The notes beneath the pieces were generated by a model. That model worked only from the letters and a program-made list of their open reading frames with translations, did no database searches and was not told the DNA's origin. The position numbers and the translations under genes are program-made. DNA of 56,910 nucleotides, from NCBI GenBank assembly GCA_030141585.1, contig JAQIFP010000034.1, forward strand, positions 1-56,910, read 5' to 3'. Positions 1 through 12,050 of this stretch are shown piece after piece; the first letter of the stretch is position 1, and each line of letters begins with the position of its first letter. This stretch comes from Ophryocystis elektroscirrha (taxonomy: Eukaryota; Apicomplexa; Conoidasida; Neogregarinorida; Ophryocystidae).

Positions 1-125
1 CATATATACATATATACATATATACATATATACATATATACATATATACATATATACATATATACATATATACATATATACATATATACATATATACATA
101 TATACATATTTACATATATACATAT
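1..125. repeat. 8-bp tandem array (CATATATA)n
   Basis: Near-perfect head-to-tail copies of CATATATA fill the first ~110 bases, then decay. The unit is the reverse complement of the array at the right edge of the window. It lies upstream of the DDX42-type gene and has no coding content. Confidence 0.95.
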
Positions 126-323
126 ATCTCTATAAATATGAACACTGATGTATATACATTTATTTATTTATTTAAATAATATAGATATATGTGAATAATT
201 TATCAAGTATTTTCACAGCTATACTTAAAAAAAAAAGATATACGCGCTAACAAATATTATAGTAAAAGAACTATATATGGAAGTACGGATTTTTTTTTTT
301 TTTTAGCTGCTGTGACTGAGAAT
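126..323. other. 5' flank of the DDX42-type gene
   Basis: AT-rich stretch with no convincing ORF. It ends in a T-run followed by AG at 305-306, so an upstream non-coding exon spliced to position 307 is possible. Promoter elements cannot be recognised by eye. Confidence 0.4.
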
Positions 324-1808
324 ATGAAACTAAATCAAATCTTCGTAGATGACAATGAAGAATCGTATTTTAACTCGGTTGAAGAGATAGAAAGGAGTAA
401 AAAAGTGTCTGTTGCTGAAACGGACGAGATTGATCCTCTGGACTCGTATATGGCCATGATAAAAGAGACCTTAGATACAGAAATAAAAAAACCGAAAACA
501 GTATATATACTATTACTATTATTCTGTTAGAATGAAATATGTTACAGTGAAGATACTGTTGCCGATATGATAGAAGCTATTTCCGACTATCATGTAATTG
601 TTTCTATTTATGCTCGTATTACATGTTAATATAATTCTTTATGTATAAACTATTTAAATTTATTACAATATGGTTTTTAACTCTCTTATAGAGATATTAA
701 TTAGAAAGATTTACGCATAGCTCAAATTTTAGTTAATTATATTATATTTTGTAAATTAAGTTTAATTTTTTTTTTTATATAAACTTTTTTTTTTTTTTTT
801 AAGTTCATATATGTTTTATCATTTACTTAGCGATAGCACATTTATTTACAAATTTCTACGATTTATAATAATAATATAATATCAAAGCTTTTATACGTAT
901 CAATATTTTCATTTATTTATTAGAAGAATAAAGAAAGCGTTGATGAAGAAATTGACGAGAACGATGGGTCTATCAATAAACACAAAATCATATCTGAAGT
1001 CGATCATTCACAGAAAAAATACTTTCCCCTAAATAAGGTAATCTAATTAACTTTTGCACTATGTAAATATATAAACTTATTCTGTAAGTTCAATATATTC
1101 TACAGCAACTCAATATTCAAACAATATAGAATTCAATACACATTGTGAATCAATATTTTATACTCCTATAAGATATAACATATAAAATATATATGTTTAT
1201 TTATCATAAATTCATTTATTTACATATATATGTATACGTATATATATATATATCTATATTTAGACATGTATAAATTTGCAAATGTATATAAATTTATTTA
1301 TATTTATGTGTATATAAATATCTTTATATATATGTCTATGCATATATTTATACATGTATGTATATAAATATATAAGTATATATATGTGTATAAATACATA
1401 TATATATATATATATATATGTATAAATAAATATATAAATAAATATATAAATAAATATATAAATAAATATATAAATAAATATATAAATAAATATATAAATA
1501 AATATATAATTAAATATATAAATAAATATAAATACATGTATATAAGTATATATGTGCAAATTTATATTATATACCTATATATATATAATATAAATTATAT
1601 ATGTATATAAATATATATGTGTATAAATACATATGTACATATTTATATTATATATAAATGTATAAATATGTAAATATATATATGTATATAAATTTATATA
1701 TGTGTATAAATATGTTTATGTGTACAAATAAATATTTGTATATAAATATATGTGCAAATTTATATAATATTTAAATATATGAATATATAAATATATATAT
1801 GTGTATCA

Positions 1809-1848
<40 letters not shown>

Positions 1849-3476
1849 ATTATATATATTATTATTATATATAATTATTGGCTGTATTGTATAAGTCTAA
1901 TTATATATATTTGTTCATAGAAATACATGGATATATACAAAAATATAACAATGATATTAATGATGGAAATGTAAAACTTTCTGTAAAAACAACTTATTGA
2001 TTAAATATGTAGTATATATAGTTTGTGTCTAAAATATTTTATTAATATAACTTAGATTTATTGTAATAAACGGTTTATAATGAAAATTCTTCGCAGAATA
2101 TTTATAAAGAGAACAGTGATTTAGCTAAGACTACTATGGAAGAAAGAGCGGAACTTAAATCACTGCACAAAATAAATGTGACGGGTTTCCAAGTTTCTCA
2201 GCCAATTAGAGAGTTTTTGGATTTAAACCAAACTTTGCAAAAAAAATTGATGGCAAACATAAAAAACTTGCACTGGTTGACTCCCACTCCTATTCAGCGT
2301 CAATTAATACCTGTAGCTTTAAGCGGCAAAGATATTTGCGCAACAGCGGAAACAGGGTCAGGAAAAACAGGAGCGTACGTTATTCCGTTGATCGAGCATA
2401 CATGCCGTGTATTAGACAGTTTAAGGACAGTAAGCAATAGAAGTACATCGTAATTTCACAGTATAATATATTTTACATATTACCGGAAACTTTAACTATA
2501 TTCATCATAGATGCAAATGCCCAAACACGGTGGACCCTTAGGTCTGATACTTTGTCCCACCCGTGAATTAGCTACACAAATTTTTAGCGTTGTTAATCAA
2601 TTATCAGCAAATTTGAGACTAAGAGTTTCTTGCTTCAGTGGAGGCTACGATAAAACAAAGCAATTCAAAGAAATTGCTGCAGGTATTGAAGTCTGTGTCG
2701 GTAATCCAGGCCGCATAATTGATCTTGTTTGTATGAATGGTAAGTAAACCTGTATAAATATTTTATTTGTACACAGATTACTATTAATAGTAAATATAAT
2801 TAATTTATATCTACATAATAGTGACATATATATATATATATATATATATTAAGCATGTATATAAATATACGTACATACATATATATATTAAGCACGTATA
2901 TGAATAAATAAATATATATATATATATATATATCTTGAGCATTTATCTATATAATTATATATACATACATATATATTTAGCATGTATTTACATATATATA
3001 TATATATATATTATATAGATAAATACAAACTAATGTTATGGTGTATAAAAATTAATATTTGCATTATTATGTATAGGTGGGATGAAGTTAGACGATACAA
3101 CAATGCTGGTGCTAGATGAAGTAGACCGGATGCTGAGTATGGGATTTTACTCACAAGTTACATCTATTGCCAGCGCTATTCGGCCAGACAAACAAACAAT
3201 AGCCGTAACAGCTACTGTTCCTCCGGAAGTGACTGCTTTCATTGATGCAATTTTGAAAAGTCCAGTCAAAATCGTCATTGGAACAAAAAATCAAGTAATT
3301 ACAGCAGTTAAAGACAGTATTATTATTAGTAAATTTACAATATAAAATATCACGCTGATACAATAAAAGACACATAAATATATATATATATATATATACA
3401 TATATTAAATTATGTGTTGATGGATTATAGAGTAGACATGCTGCTTATTTCTTTTTCATATAATGTGATAATTATA

Positions 3477-3509
<33 letters not shown>

Positions 3510-5006
3510 ACTTTCAATAGATGGCATGAATAACTAATTCATTGAAGTAGATAACATATTTGATAAAGAAGTATTGTTATTATTATTATAATTATTATTA
3601 TAAATATATTATATTAATTTTTATTTAGTATATACAGTTTGCTTAATTTTAGTCCCATCTATATAATTACATTAATTGAAAATTTTAGCAGTTATTAACA
3701 CATTACACTTTATACATACAGATACTCGTTTGTATTGTATCAGGTTGCTGAAGCTGTTGAGCAACGCCCTGTAGTCTTTGCAGATGAGAGCAAGAAAGCA
3801 GAATGGTTACGTAAGTCTTAAGCAATAATTCTTTGCGGGTATTAATACCTTTGTAATTAATTTACTTTCCTAAAACTTTTTCTGTATATATATATATATA
3901 TATATTGTACATGTATATATATTCATAAATATATATACATATGTATTTCAATATATTGCTAAAAAGTAATAGATATATATAATACATAGTATAAACTGCA
4001 ATATGATTGTTATAAGTTATAATAAATAGTTGGATTATTCAAAGTATATTTACGCATACTGTAAAAAAATTATATTTGATATATAAATCATGAATAATAC
4101 CACATTAATATATATTATCTATTTAATATATAGTGTTAAATATTATATATATATATATATATATATCATATAATAAGAATGATAATTACTATAAATATGA
4201 TAATGATTAAATGAAGCATCTCAGTAAACAATATCTCTAAAATGTTACGTTGGGAAAGACAAATCTTGATATTTTGCAAATCGTATGGTCGGACCCTTGA
4301 TTTGACTGCAGTTTTAAATAGCTATCTACAAGAATCTGAAGAGGCTTCAAAATCTGAAGAAGCTATTGCAAATGCAACAACTTCCCATGCAGCAGCAAGA
4401 TTGACAAGTGAAACTGAAGCTACTGAAAGTAGACTTGATGTAATATCAAAACCACCAACAATGGAACTCAACCAACGTAAAAAAACCTATGCACAATATT
4501 TATTTGGAACAATGAGTCAAGCTGAGCGTCATCAAGTCATTTCTTCCTTCCGAAAAAAAAAGTTTCCTATAATGGTTGCCAGCGATGTAGCTTCCCGTGG
4601 TCTTGACTTACCGGATGTGGCAATAGTAATTATATAAAATATTAACAATGACTATATATTAATTTATAAAACCTCTTTCAATATATTTTGCTGCACATAC
4701 ATTTATTATAATGTACTTTACATAAATAACATAATAAATAAATACATACTCCTATATATATAAATATATAGTAAAAAAAAATTATTTTTATTATTAAGAA
4801 ATGTCTTATATTAATATATCGAAAATGTAGTATATGCATTAATATAAATTGTTGATTTGTCATATATATATATATATGATTACAATTACAAATATATATT
4901 AATAGTATATATTAAAATTACATATTTATATTATATATCAGTATAAAATATTAATATTTTTATATAGTAATATAAAATATTTATATTATATATAAATACA
5001 AAATAC

Positions 5007-5044
<38 letters not shown>

Positions 5045-5791
5045 TATTTATAGATATATGATAAATCAGTATTTAACTTAAGTTCTTTTATATAAATGTA
5101 CGTGTATATATTAATGATTAGGTAGAATTTAACATCAAAACTGCCATAATTTTTTGCTTAAAATAGAATTTTATTTTTTTTTTTTGAGTGGCACCAATTT
5201 TGCTTACTACAGGTTGTAAATTATGACATGGCAACAAATTTGGATACCCATGTACACCGCATTGGACGAACAGGAAGAGCAGGACAAAAAGGAATCGCTT
5301 ATAGTTTTTTAACAAGAAAGGATCACAAAATTGCTGGTTTCATTGTTGAAGAGATGCAAGAGGCCAATCAAGAAGTCCCCAAACAGCTGCTTCAGTTGGC
5401 TCTTACAAATGGTAAAATACATTTTATATACAACTTTTATTTATAATATTGATATTTAAATTATTTACCTTAGTTCATCTATCCGTGCTGTATATATCTA
5501 CACATGTTTTAAGCGAATAAAATTAACTTTATTGTATATATATTCCCCATTTATATTATTTTCTTGCTTGTTCGTATAATCAAATTATATTCATTAAATT
5601 ATATATATACATATATATATATCGAGCAAAATTTGTATGTATTATTTAATTGTGCTGTTGAATAACACAAAATATAGAAATTCAACGTTTTCGATTATTA
5701 TTACTCATTTTTAATTAATAAATCATTTTTTATATTTTACGTAATTGAATAAAACATTAATTAGTCATTATTAGTGATAAATTTGATGGCT

Positions 5792-5838
<47 letters not shown>

Positions 5839-5950
5839 TGAAATATAAAATATAATGAATTTTGTTATACTTTTACTATGTGACATACAAAAATGTGATA
5901 AATAATGTGCAAAGTTTTATATGCAGTACATAATCCTAGATGTACTCATA

Positions 5951-5994
<44 letters not shown>

Positions 5995-6494
5995 TGAGCA
6001 TGCATAAATACACTAATGTATATATGTTAGATAACACCATATCTTCGTACTTGACTTTAAATACATTTCTTTTTGTAAATAAACCTGTGTATGTTTCAGA
6101 TTTATTTAGAACTGCACAGCAGAGCGGGTTAAGTTACACAGATCATATTCGTTCAAAACAAAACGGAAAACGTAAACATCAAAAGTAAGAAATTATTTAG
6201 AGATTGCCTTTTTTTTTATTTTATTTAATTAGGGGAGCGAAACCCGCACCTAGTTCTACACCGTGTTTTACTACTCAAAAAAATGATTACGGGAATCAAA
6301 CACCAGCTGCACCAGAATTAAAAAAATCTCGTTTCTCATCTGCTCAAACAAGCTCTACTTATACAAATCTGTCTTCTAGTACAGGCAAAATATTTTCTGC
6401 CGATGATGACATTCCTTCTTCTGATGAAGAAAACGTTGTTCAAGAAAAAGTTCCAGCAACCGGTACAATTTCTACAAAATCTAGGTGGAGTTGA
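324..6494 (+). CDS. DDX42: DDX42-type DEAD-box RNA helicase
   Basis: ATP-dependent RNA helicase of the DDX42 (SF3b125) group, a family tied to the U2 snRNP component SF3b in the nucleus. Exons: 324-500, 531-593, 924-1037, 2097-2429, 2511-2739, 3077-3294, 3744-3810, 4225-4625, 5213-5411, 6100-6184, 6233-6494; phases close to about 715 aa. Visible motifs: Q-motif region PTPIQ, motif [20 protein letters not shown], motif II DEVD (the usual Ala replaced by Val), motif III region VTATV instead of SAT, ASRGLD, and [13 protein letters not shown]. The N-terminal DPLDSYM and the VDHS motif before the core are hallmarks of DDX42/DDX46-like proteins. The tail is Ser/Lys-rich and ends SSDEEN...SRWS. Introns 1 and 10 are 30 and 48 nt; the others hold microsatellites. 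The start at 324 is the first in-frame ATG; an upstream exon cannot be excluded. Confidence 0.88.
1038..2096 (+). repeat. Microsatellite-rich intron 3 of DDX42 gene
   Basis: Intron of about 1.06 kb made almost only of TA, TATG and TAAA runs. At 1424-1535 there is a regular 12-bp unit of the type ATATAAATAAAT, about nine copies. The long Tyr/Ile ORFs read from it on both strands are artefacts of the repeat. Confidence 0.85.
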
Positions 6495-6513
6495 GTTCTT
6501 ATTTCAGTAATTA

Positions 6514-8925
6514 TTATTTTAAGCAAGCAGCATAAATTGAAACTGCTTCTTGTAAACAATTCTGAACCGGTTCCAGTTTATGTACATATAACAATGCTCC
6601 TGTATTAATCAGTGACATAGATATATTGTAATTTATTTTACGGTTTTTATGTGAAAGCATGTTGGAGATAGCTAAATATGATAGTATTGTATCACAGTAA
6701 ATATTGGATGAAATATCTGGAGTAATTATATTTTGAATTTTAATCAACTGATTTTTGAAAATATAATTATTTGTAACAATTTTTGAAAAATTATTTAATT
6801 TTTGTAAGGAAGGTAGAACGGTTTTTTTAGAACTGAAATTATATTGGAGATTTAACGCTTTTAATGTATTTTTGATTCGGATTGATTTTTCGTATAATAT
6901 CATTGCTCTCAAATTTTTTTGTGGCAAGATTAATTTAATAAGTAATTTATTCAATGGTTTTTTATGGTAATGTAATTTATTGTGATTTTTGTTTGCGAAA
7001 AGGGAGTTTAACTTTGCAGAAAAGTTGTTAAATTTATTGAAATTTGAATTATTTGAAGATTTATAGCAAATAGTTGGATTAGATGGTATGAACTGAATTT
7101 CGTCAATAACATTGGGTTCTAGTTGAACATTGTTTAAATAATGAACCAAATAAACATCGTACAGTAATTTAGAAGCCATTAAAGGGTTATTATCAGAGGC
7201 ATGTAGTATAAGAAAAGCTAAGGTCAAGTAAATTTTTTGCTTTATATTAGTTTTTTCGATAAATCTTAGTAAGGGTAATATATTTTGTTCCCGTATTAAC
7301 AAATCTATTAAAATATTTAAATAAAACTTATTTATTGTATTTTTACAGTCTATAGTATTCCATATATCTAAATATAATTCTCTAAGACTATAATTAAGTT
7401 TTCTGATTTGAGTACTACTAGTATAGATATCACGTTCCGTTGTATTTTCGCTAACAATCATACAATCCTTTTGTATCATGGGAATTTTAACAAGTTCCAC
7501 AGGAGCCAGCATATTATTAGTACGTAAGGCATTTACTTTGACTCCTCCGGAGAAGGTATCATCTGTTACCAAAAGAGTCTTGAAGTATGTCTCACTAATA
7601 AGAGGCCCTATAAAATCGTATAATGGGAGCAAAAATATGTTTAAATCTGCTTTGATTTGTTGGGATAGATTATTTACTGGGAATATATGCGACCCAATAT
7701 TATAATTTATCATGTACTGGTGTTTATGTCCAAGAATCAGTTTATTATGCTTTAGTTTGCAACATAATTTCTTTGTATTATATAATGTCTTCCTTTGAAT
7801 AATCTGATGAGCGGGTACGTGGAATTGATCCCACAGAACAAAAAAAGATTTTAACAATTTTCCATTATCAAATTTTGTTAATTGAGACGGAAACTGATAT
7901 CTTTTATTAATTTCAAACTGATGGTTTTTATTTGAAGAAGGATGCGCGTCTTGCATGTATTGTCCCATATAAACGTTTAAATGTTTATTAATATGAAGCC
8001 TCATCATATCTGTATATTTACAATCAGAATTATTCAAAGTTTCTTCATAAGCAAGCTTAGTAGGGTAATTTAAATAATTAGGCAAGCTAATGCAAAAGGT
8101 ATTATCGAAACCGAGTTTAAGAAAATTATGAATAAAGGTATATATATGGTGCAAACGTATTGTATAAGGTTGCATACAACTGGCTAATGCCTTCAAAGCC
8201 AAAGATTTAATTCTACCAGAGCTAATACCAATTAAAACATTTCCTTTACTACTTAAACATATTACTGTAAGTAAGAACTTATGACCAGTGTGCAGATGAT
8301 CAAATGTGCCTCCTAAAACGGTGTCTTCAAAAAGCTCATTATCTTTGTGAAAAATGATAGGAACATACGTATGGTCAAACATATGGTAATTTAAATCACA
8401 TTGTATTATATACTCATATTTTATGCTTGTATCTGAGCACTTACATATACAGCACAAAGGAATAACGTTATTTATGGATAATAAAGCATCTTTAGTGTTA
8501 GTATACGTACTATATGAGAAACAGTGTATATATAAAAGACCATATTTAGTGATATCATCATCCTTATCATCATCGTTATTATTAATAAAATCATCTCTGT
8601 ATATTATATTACGTACGTTTTCTATTGTAGAATTACACGTTTTCAATAATCTATACACTGATACGTTCAAATCTGATTCTGTTCTTGTTATGTAAGATGT
8701 ACATAGAGAATATATTAAATGAATAAATTTCAGCTGTTCATTTAAATCTACACTTTTAGAAACAGTCGTATTTTCGGTCTTCAAATAAAGTATGATTAGC
8801 TCTGATTTGGTAACGGATACTGCAATTTCAAGTAATCCTGCTATGTGAGATATAAAGTTTGTACCAAAAACTCTATGTTGCTTTAAGCAATATATATCTG
8901 GTAATAACAATATAGATTTATTCAT
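6514..8925 (-). CDS. Phosphopantetheine adenylyltransferase, eukaryotic COASY type, without kinase domain
   Basis: Single uninterrupted 803-codon ORF. The PPAT nucleotidyltransferase domain adenylylates 4'-phosphopantetheine in CoA synthesis. It shows VLGGTFDHLHTGHK (the HxGH signature; residues ~203-216), QPYTIRLHH, the core strand LLVTDDTFSGGVKVN and the closing SSTQIRK, as in the N-terminal half of animal CoA synthase. The ~200 residues ahead of it match the position of the COASY N-terminal region. Between the two halves of the domain lies an insertion of well over 100 Asn/Lys/His-rich residues. After SSTQIRK come ~270 more residues with no P-loop, so the dephospho-CoA kinase half seen in animals is absent. 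It has no intron, in contrast to its neighbours, is convergent with DDX42 (19 bp between stops) and divergent from AsnRS (203 bp). Confidence 0.82.
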   Translation of the reverse strand: MNKSILLLPDIYCLKQHRVFGTNFISHIAGLLEIAVSVTKSELIILYLKTENTTVSKSVDLNEQLKFIHLIYSLCTSYITRTESDLNVSVYRLLKTCNSTIENVRNIIYRDDFINNNDDDKDDDITKYGLLYIHCFSYSTYTNTKDALLSINNVIPLCCICKCSDTSIKYEYIIQCDLNYHMFDHTYVPIIFHKDNELFEDTVLGGTFDHLHTGHKFLLTVICLSSKGNVLIGISSGRIKSLALKALASCMQPYTIRLHHIYTFIHNFLKLGFDNTFCISLPNYLNYPTKLAYEETLNNSDCKYTDMMRLHINKHLNVYMGQYMQDAHPSSNKNHQFEINKRYQFPSQLTKFDNGKLLKSFFVLWDQFHVPAHQIIQRKTLYNTKKLCCKLKHNKLILGHKHQYMINYNIGSHIFPVNNLSQQIKADLNIFLLPLYDFIGPLISETYFKTLLVTDDTFSGGVKVNALRTNNMLAPVELVKIPMIQKDCMIVSENTTERDIYTSSTQIRKLNYSLRELYLDIWNTIDCKNTINKFYLNILIDLLIREQNILPLLRFIEKTNIKQKIYLTLAFLILHASDNNPLMASKLLYDVYLVHYLNNVQLEPNVIDEIQFIPSNPTICYKSSNNSNFNKFNNFSAKLNSLFANKNHNKLHYHKKPLNKLLIKLILPQKNLRAMILYEKSIRIKNTLKALNLQYNFSSKKTVLPSLQKLNNFSKIVTNNYIFKNQLIKIQNIITPDISSNIYCDTILSYLAISNMLSHKNRKINYNISMSLINTGALLYVHKLEPVQNCLQEAVSIYAACLK

Positions 8926-9128
8926 TATAGTTACGCCTTTATGTTAAATACAGCGAGGTTTTTTTTTTTTTTTGGTTAATTCAAGAAAATTAATTTGTGT
9001 TATAACAAAACTAATTAAATTATGTAATCACATGCTTAATATACAATAATAAGCTTTAAGTAATTATACAAAATTTTTCATAATGTGTGTCAAATAAAAC
9101 AACAGGTGAACAGAACCTTGTTAAATCA
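8926..9128. promoter_or_regulatory. Divergent intergenic region PPAT / AsnRS
   Basis: The 203 bp separating two divergently transcribed starts must contain the promoters of both genes. It holds a 15-nt T-run near 8960 and no other recognisable element. Confidence 0.4.
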
Positions 9129-11495
9129 ATGGAAAACTACGTTGTACCCACACAAGGGTATTATATTTATAATTATACTAATTTATTTAGTTCAGGAATA
9201 TCAAGAGCTCGCATTCAGGTTATTGTACTTAATCCTAATAATTATATTAAAAAGGTATAATATACGTTTTCTTAATCACATGATATTGGAGCTATATATA
9301 CAATCATTTGATATATTCGGAAAATATATATATATATATATATATAAATCATATATCTATGCATACAAATAATGTGTATCAATTATATACTAGTATCATT
9401 TATTATGATTGTTAATATAAATCATTTTTTCTTTAATATTGAAAAAAAAAAATCCTTTGTTGTGTAAAAAAAAAAAAAAGAGCTGAAAATTAGCTACTAT
9501 AAATAGGTAATAACTGTGTGTGGCTGGGTGCGATCGTGTCGAAAATCAAGAAAATCTTTTTGCTTCATAGATTTAACAGATGGAACAACTCAGACTAACT
9601 TGCAAGTGATAAATTAGTATTTATATGCAATGAAAAGATCATTTTGCACGACACTATCCCAAACTTTGAAGAAGTGGCGTCTTTAACGACGGGAGCTTCG
9701 TTGAAGTATTATTTTCTTATTATATTTTTGTAATTAGATGCATAGGCGAAATTGTTGAGTCTCCAGGATCTAATCAAGCTGTGGAAATGGTTCTTAGCGA
9801 CCCAAATGTGCATTCAGTTCAAGTATACGGAAAATCAAATGCTAAAGAATATCCGCTCAGCAAAAAATACCATAGTAGAGAATTTTTGAGAAGTATTGGG
9901 TAATCTATATATGCACATAGATGCAATTTACTGTATACATAAGTACTTTATATCTGTAACCATAAGTCCATATATGAACAAATAAAATTATTCAAAGAAC
10001 CATATATGTGGGGTATTACGCACAGCAGTGAATAACATAATAAACTTATGTAAAAAAATTCTCTACATTTTAATGAAAGAGAGTAATTTAAAGCTTATTT
10101 AATTGATTAAAGGATAAGTTCGTATTTTAAAGGAGGATAAAAATATTTATTTTAGACATTTGAGACCTCGTTCAATGTTATTTGGAGCAGTTTCTAGAAT
10201 GCGCCACAACATGTCCATAGCTACCCATGACTTCTTCCATAGCAAAGGATTTCTTTACATACACACTCCTATAATAACTTCATCAGATTGTGAGGGAGCT
10301 GGAGAAATGTTTCGAGTTATAACATCTGATTCCAAAAAGGATGAATATTTTTTTGGACGCCAAGCTTTTCTTACAGTTTCTGGTCAATTGGCTGTTGAAG
10401 TAAGCTCAGTTTTTATTTATTTTTATGCACAGAGTTTTGCTTGTTCTTTAGGCGATGTTTATACATTTGGGCCAACTTTCCGTGCGGAAAACTCCCATAC
10501 GTCTCGACATCTTTCTGAAGTAAAGTTTATTCAAAATTATATAAAAATTTTGATACTCTAAAATATAAATATACATATATATATATATATGTTTATATTA
10601 TTAATATCTATATTATATATATTTATAATATATATATTTTAATTGTATATGTTTATATTATATATATTTATATTATGTATTTATATCATATATATTTATT
10701 ATATATATATATATTATATTTATTGATAATTTATATATATATATATATATATATTTATATTGTATATATTTTTATTATATATATTTATATTACATATATC
10801 TATATAATATATATTTATATATATTAATATTATACATATTTCTATATATGTATATATAATACTTGCTTTAATTATAATATATTTGATAAAAGTATCATAA
10901 TCGTCTAAATTTACATATATTATTTTATGAGTTATATGAAGAAACTCAATATAAGGTTTATAATATTAAATAAATAATAAAATTAATATTTTATTCATTA
11001 AATATAATGAATAAAATATTAATTCATGGGTACATATACTAAATCCATTTACTTAAACTTAGTTTTGGATGATTGAGCCAGAGATAGCATTTGCTGACTT
11101 GCATGACGTAATGAATCTTGCGGAAAGCTATTTAAAACACTGCATCAAATGGGCATTAGTTAACTGTGCAACCGACTTGGAATATTTTGATAAATTATCC
11201 GAAAATAATCTGAAATCTCGACTTGAATTATTTCTAAAAGAAGATTTTGTTCGAGTCACATACAGCGATGCAATTGAATTACTTAAAGCTTCACCTAATT
11301 TATCAGAAAAGCCTGAATGGGGAGACGATCTGTCGTCTGAACAAGAAAAGTTTTTAACAGAACATATTAACAAAAAACCCACAATTGTATATAATTACCC
11401 TCAAAAAATTAAGGTAAAGATACATATAAAAATATATTAAGGTTTCTATGAAGTATATAACAATTTAATCTATTTAGATAAATTAATTTATAATA

Positions 11496-11538
<43 letters not shown>

Positions 11539-11990
11539 ATTTCAATAAATATTACTTAAATACTAAACTTTTTTTTTTCAGTCTTTTTATATGCGTTTAA
11601 ATGATGGTACCGAAACCGTTGCTGCTATGGACATTTTAGTTCCTTACGTAACTTATTCAAATGTGTATAATATTTTTGTATAGATTGGTGAAATTATTGG
11701 CGGATCTCAAAGAGAAGAACGTTTAGATTATTTAACAAAAGCCATCGGTGATAAGGTAAAAAAAAAAAAAAAAAAAAAAAAGTAGAATTTAAAAATATCG
11801 GAATACCAGTGGTATCTTGACTTTAGAAAGTTTGGCTCCATACCGCATGGTGGTTTTGGTTTAGGTTTTGAAAGGTATTAAAATATGGATATTTTATCAA
11901 ATAAATAGACTTATTATGATGGTAACTGGATTAGACAACATCAGAGATGTTATTCCATTCCCAAGATACCCTGGAGTTTTAAATTATTAA
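9129..11990 (+). CDS. NARS: Asparaginyl-tRNA synthetase
   Basis: Class IIb synthetase that charges tRNA-Asn. Twelve exons by my reading: 9129-9254, 9507-9605, 9638-9705, 9738-9899, 10156-10399, 10433-10519, 11063-11413, 11582-11647, 11684-11755, 11786-11874, 11909-11990 carry all phases to about 481 aa (eleven coding segments). The OB-fold shows [10 protein letters not shown]; the catalytic domain shows [34 protein letters not shown] (motif 2), [26 protein letters not shown] and motif 3 GFGLGFER. Length matches eukaryotic/bacterial-type AsnRS without a long N-terminal extension, and I see no clear transit peptide. Introns of 32, 32, 33, 36, 30 and 34 nt interrupt it; the 30-nt intron at 11756-11785 is nearly pure A. 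The stop is 60 bp before the CDC50 start on the same strand. Confidence 0.92.
10520..11062 (+). repeat. TA-rich long intron of AsnRS
   Basis: About 540 nt of TATATT/ATATAA low-complexity sequence between the exons ending HLSE and starting FWMIEP. No ORF or other feature. Confidence 0.8.
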
Positions 11991-12050
11991 ATTATTTTCA
12001 AATAATTAGAACATTCAAATACATGCAAACCATTCATAAGGCGTGCATCT

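Noticed and set aside
1260..1610. Long Tyr/Ile/Lys ORFs on both strands (also at 21766, 23601, 28128, 29350, 32549, 37512 and similar places).
   Set aside because: They are translations of TA-type tandem repeats whose unit length avoids stops; no start context, splice sites or family match.
9085..9372. Hydrophobic 95-codon plus ORF ahead of AsnRS.
   Set aside because: The true exon is 9129-9254 in another frame, which supplies the AsnRS N-terminus in phase.
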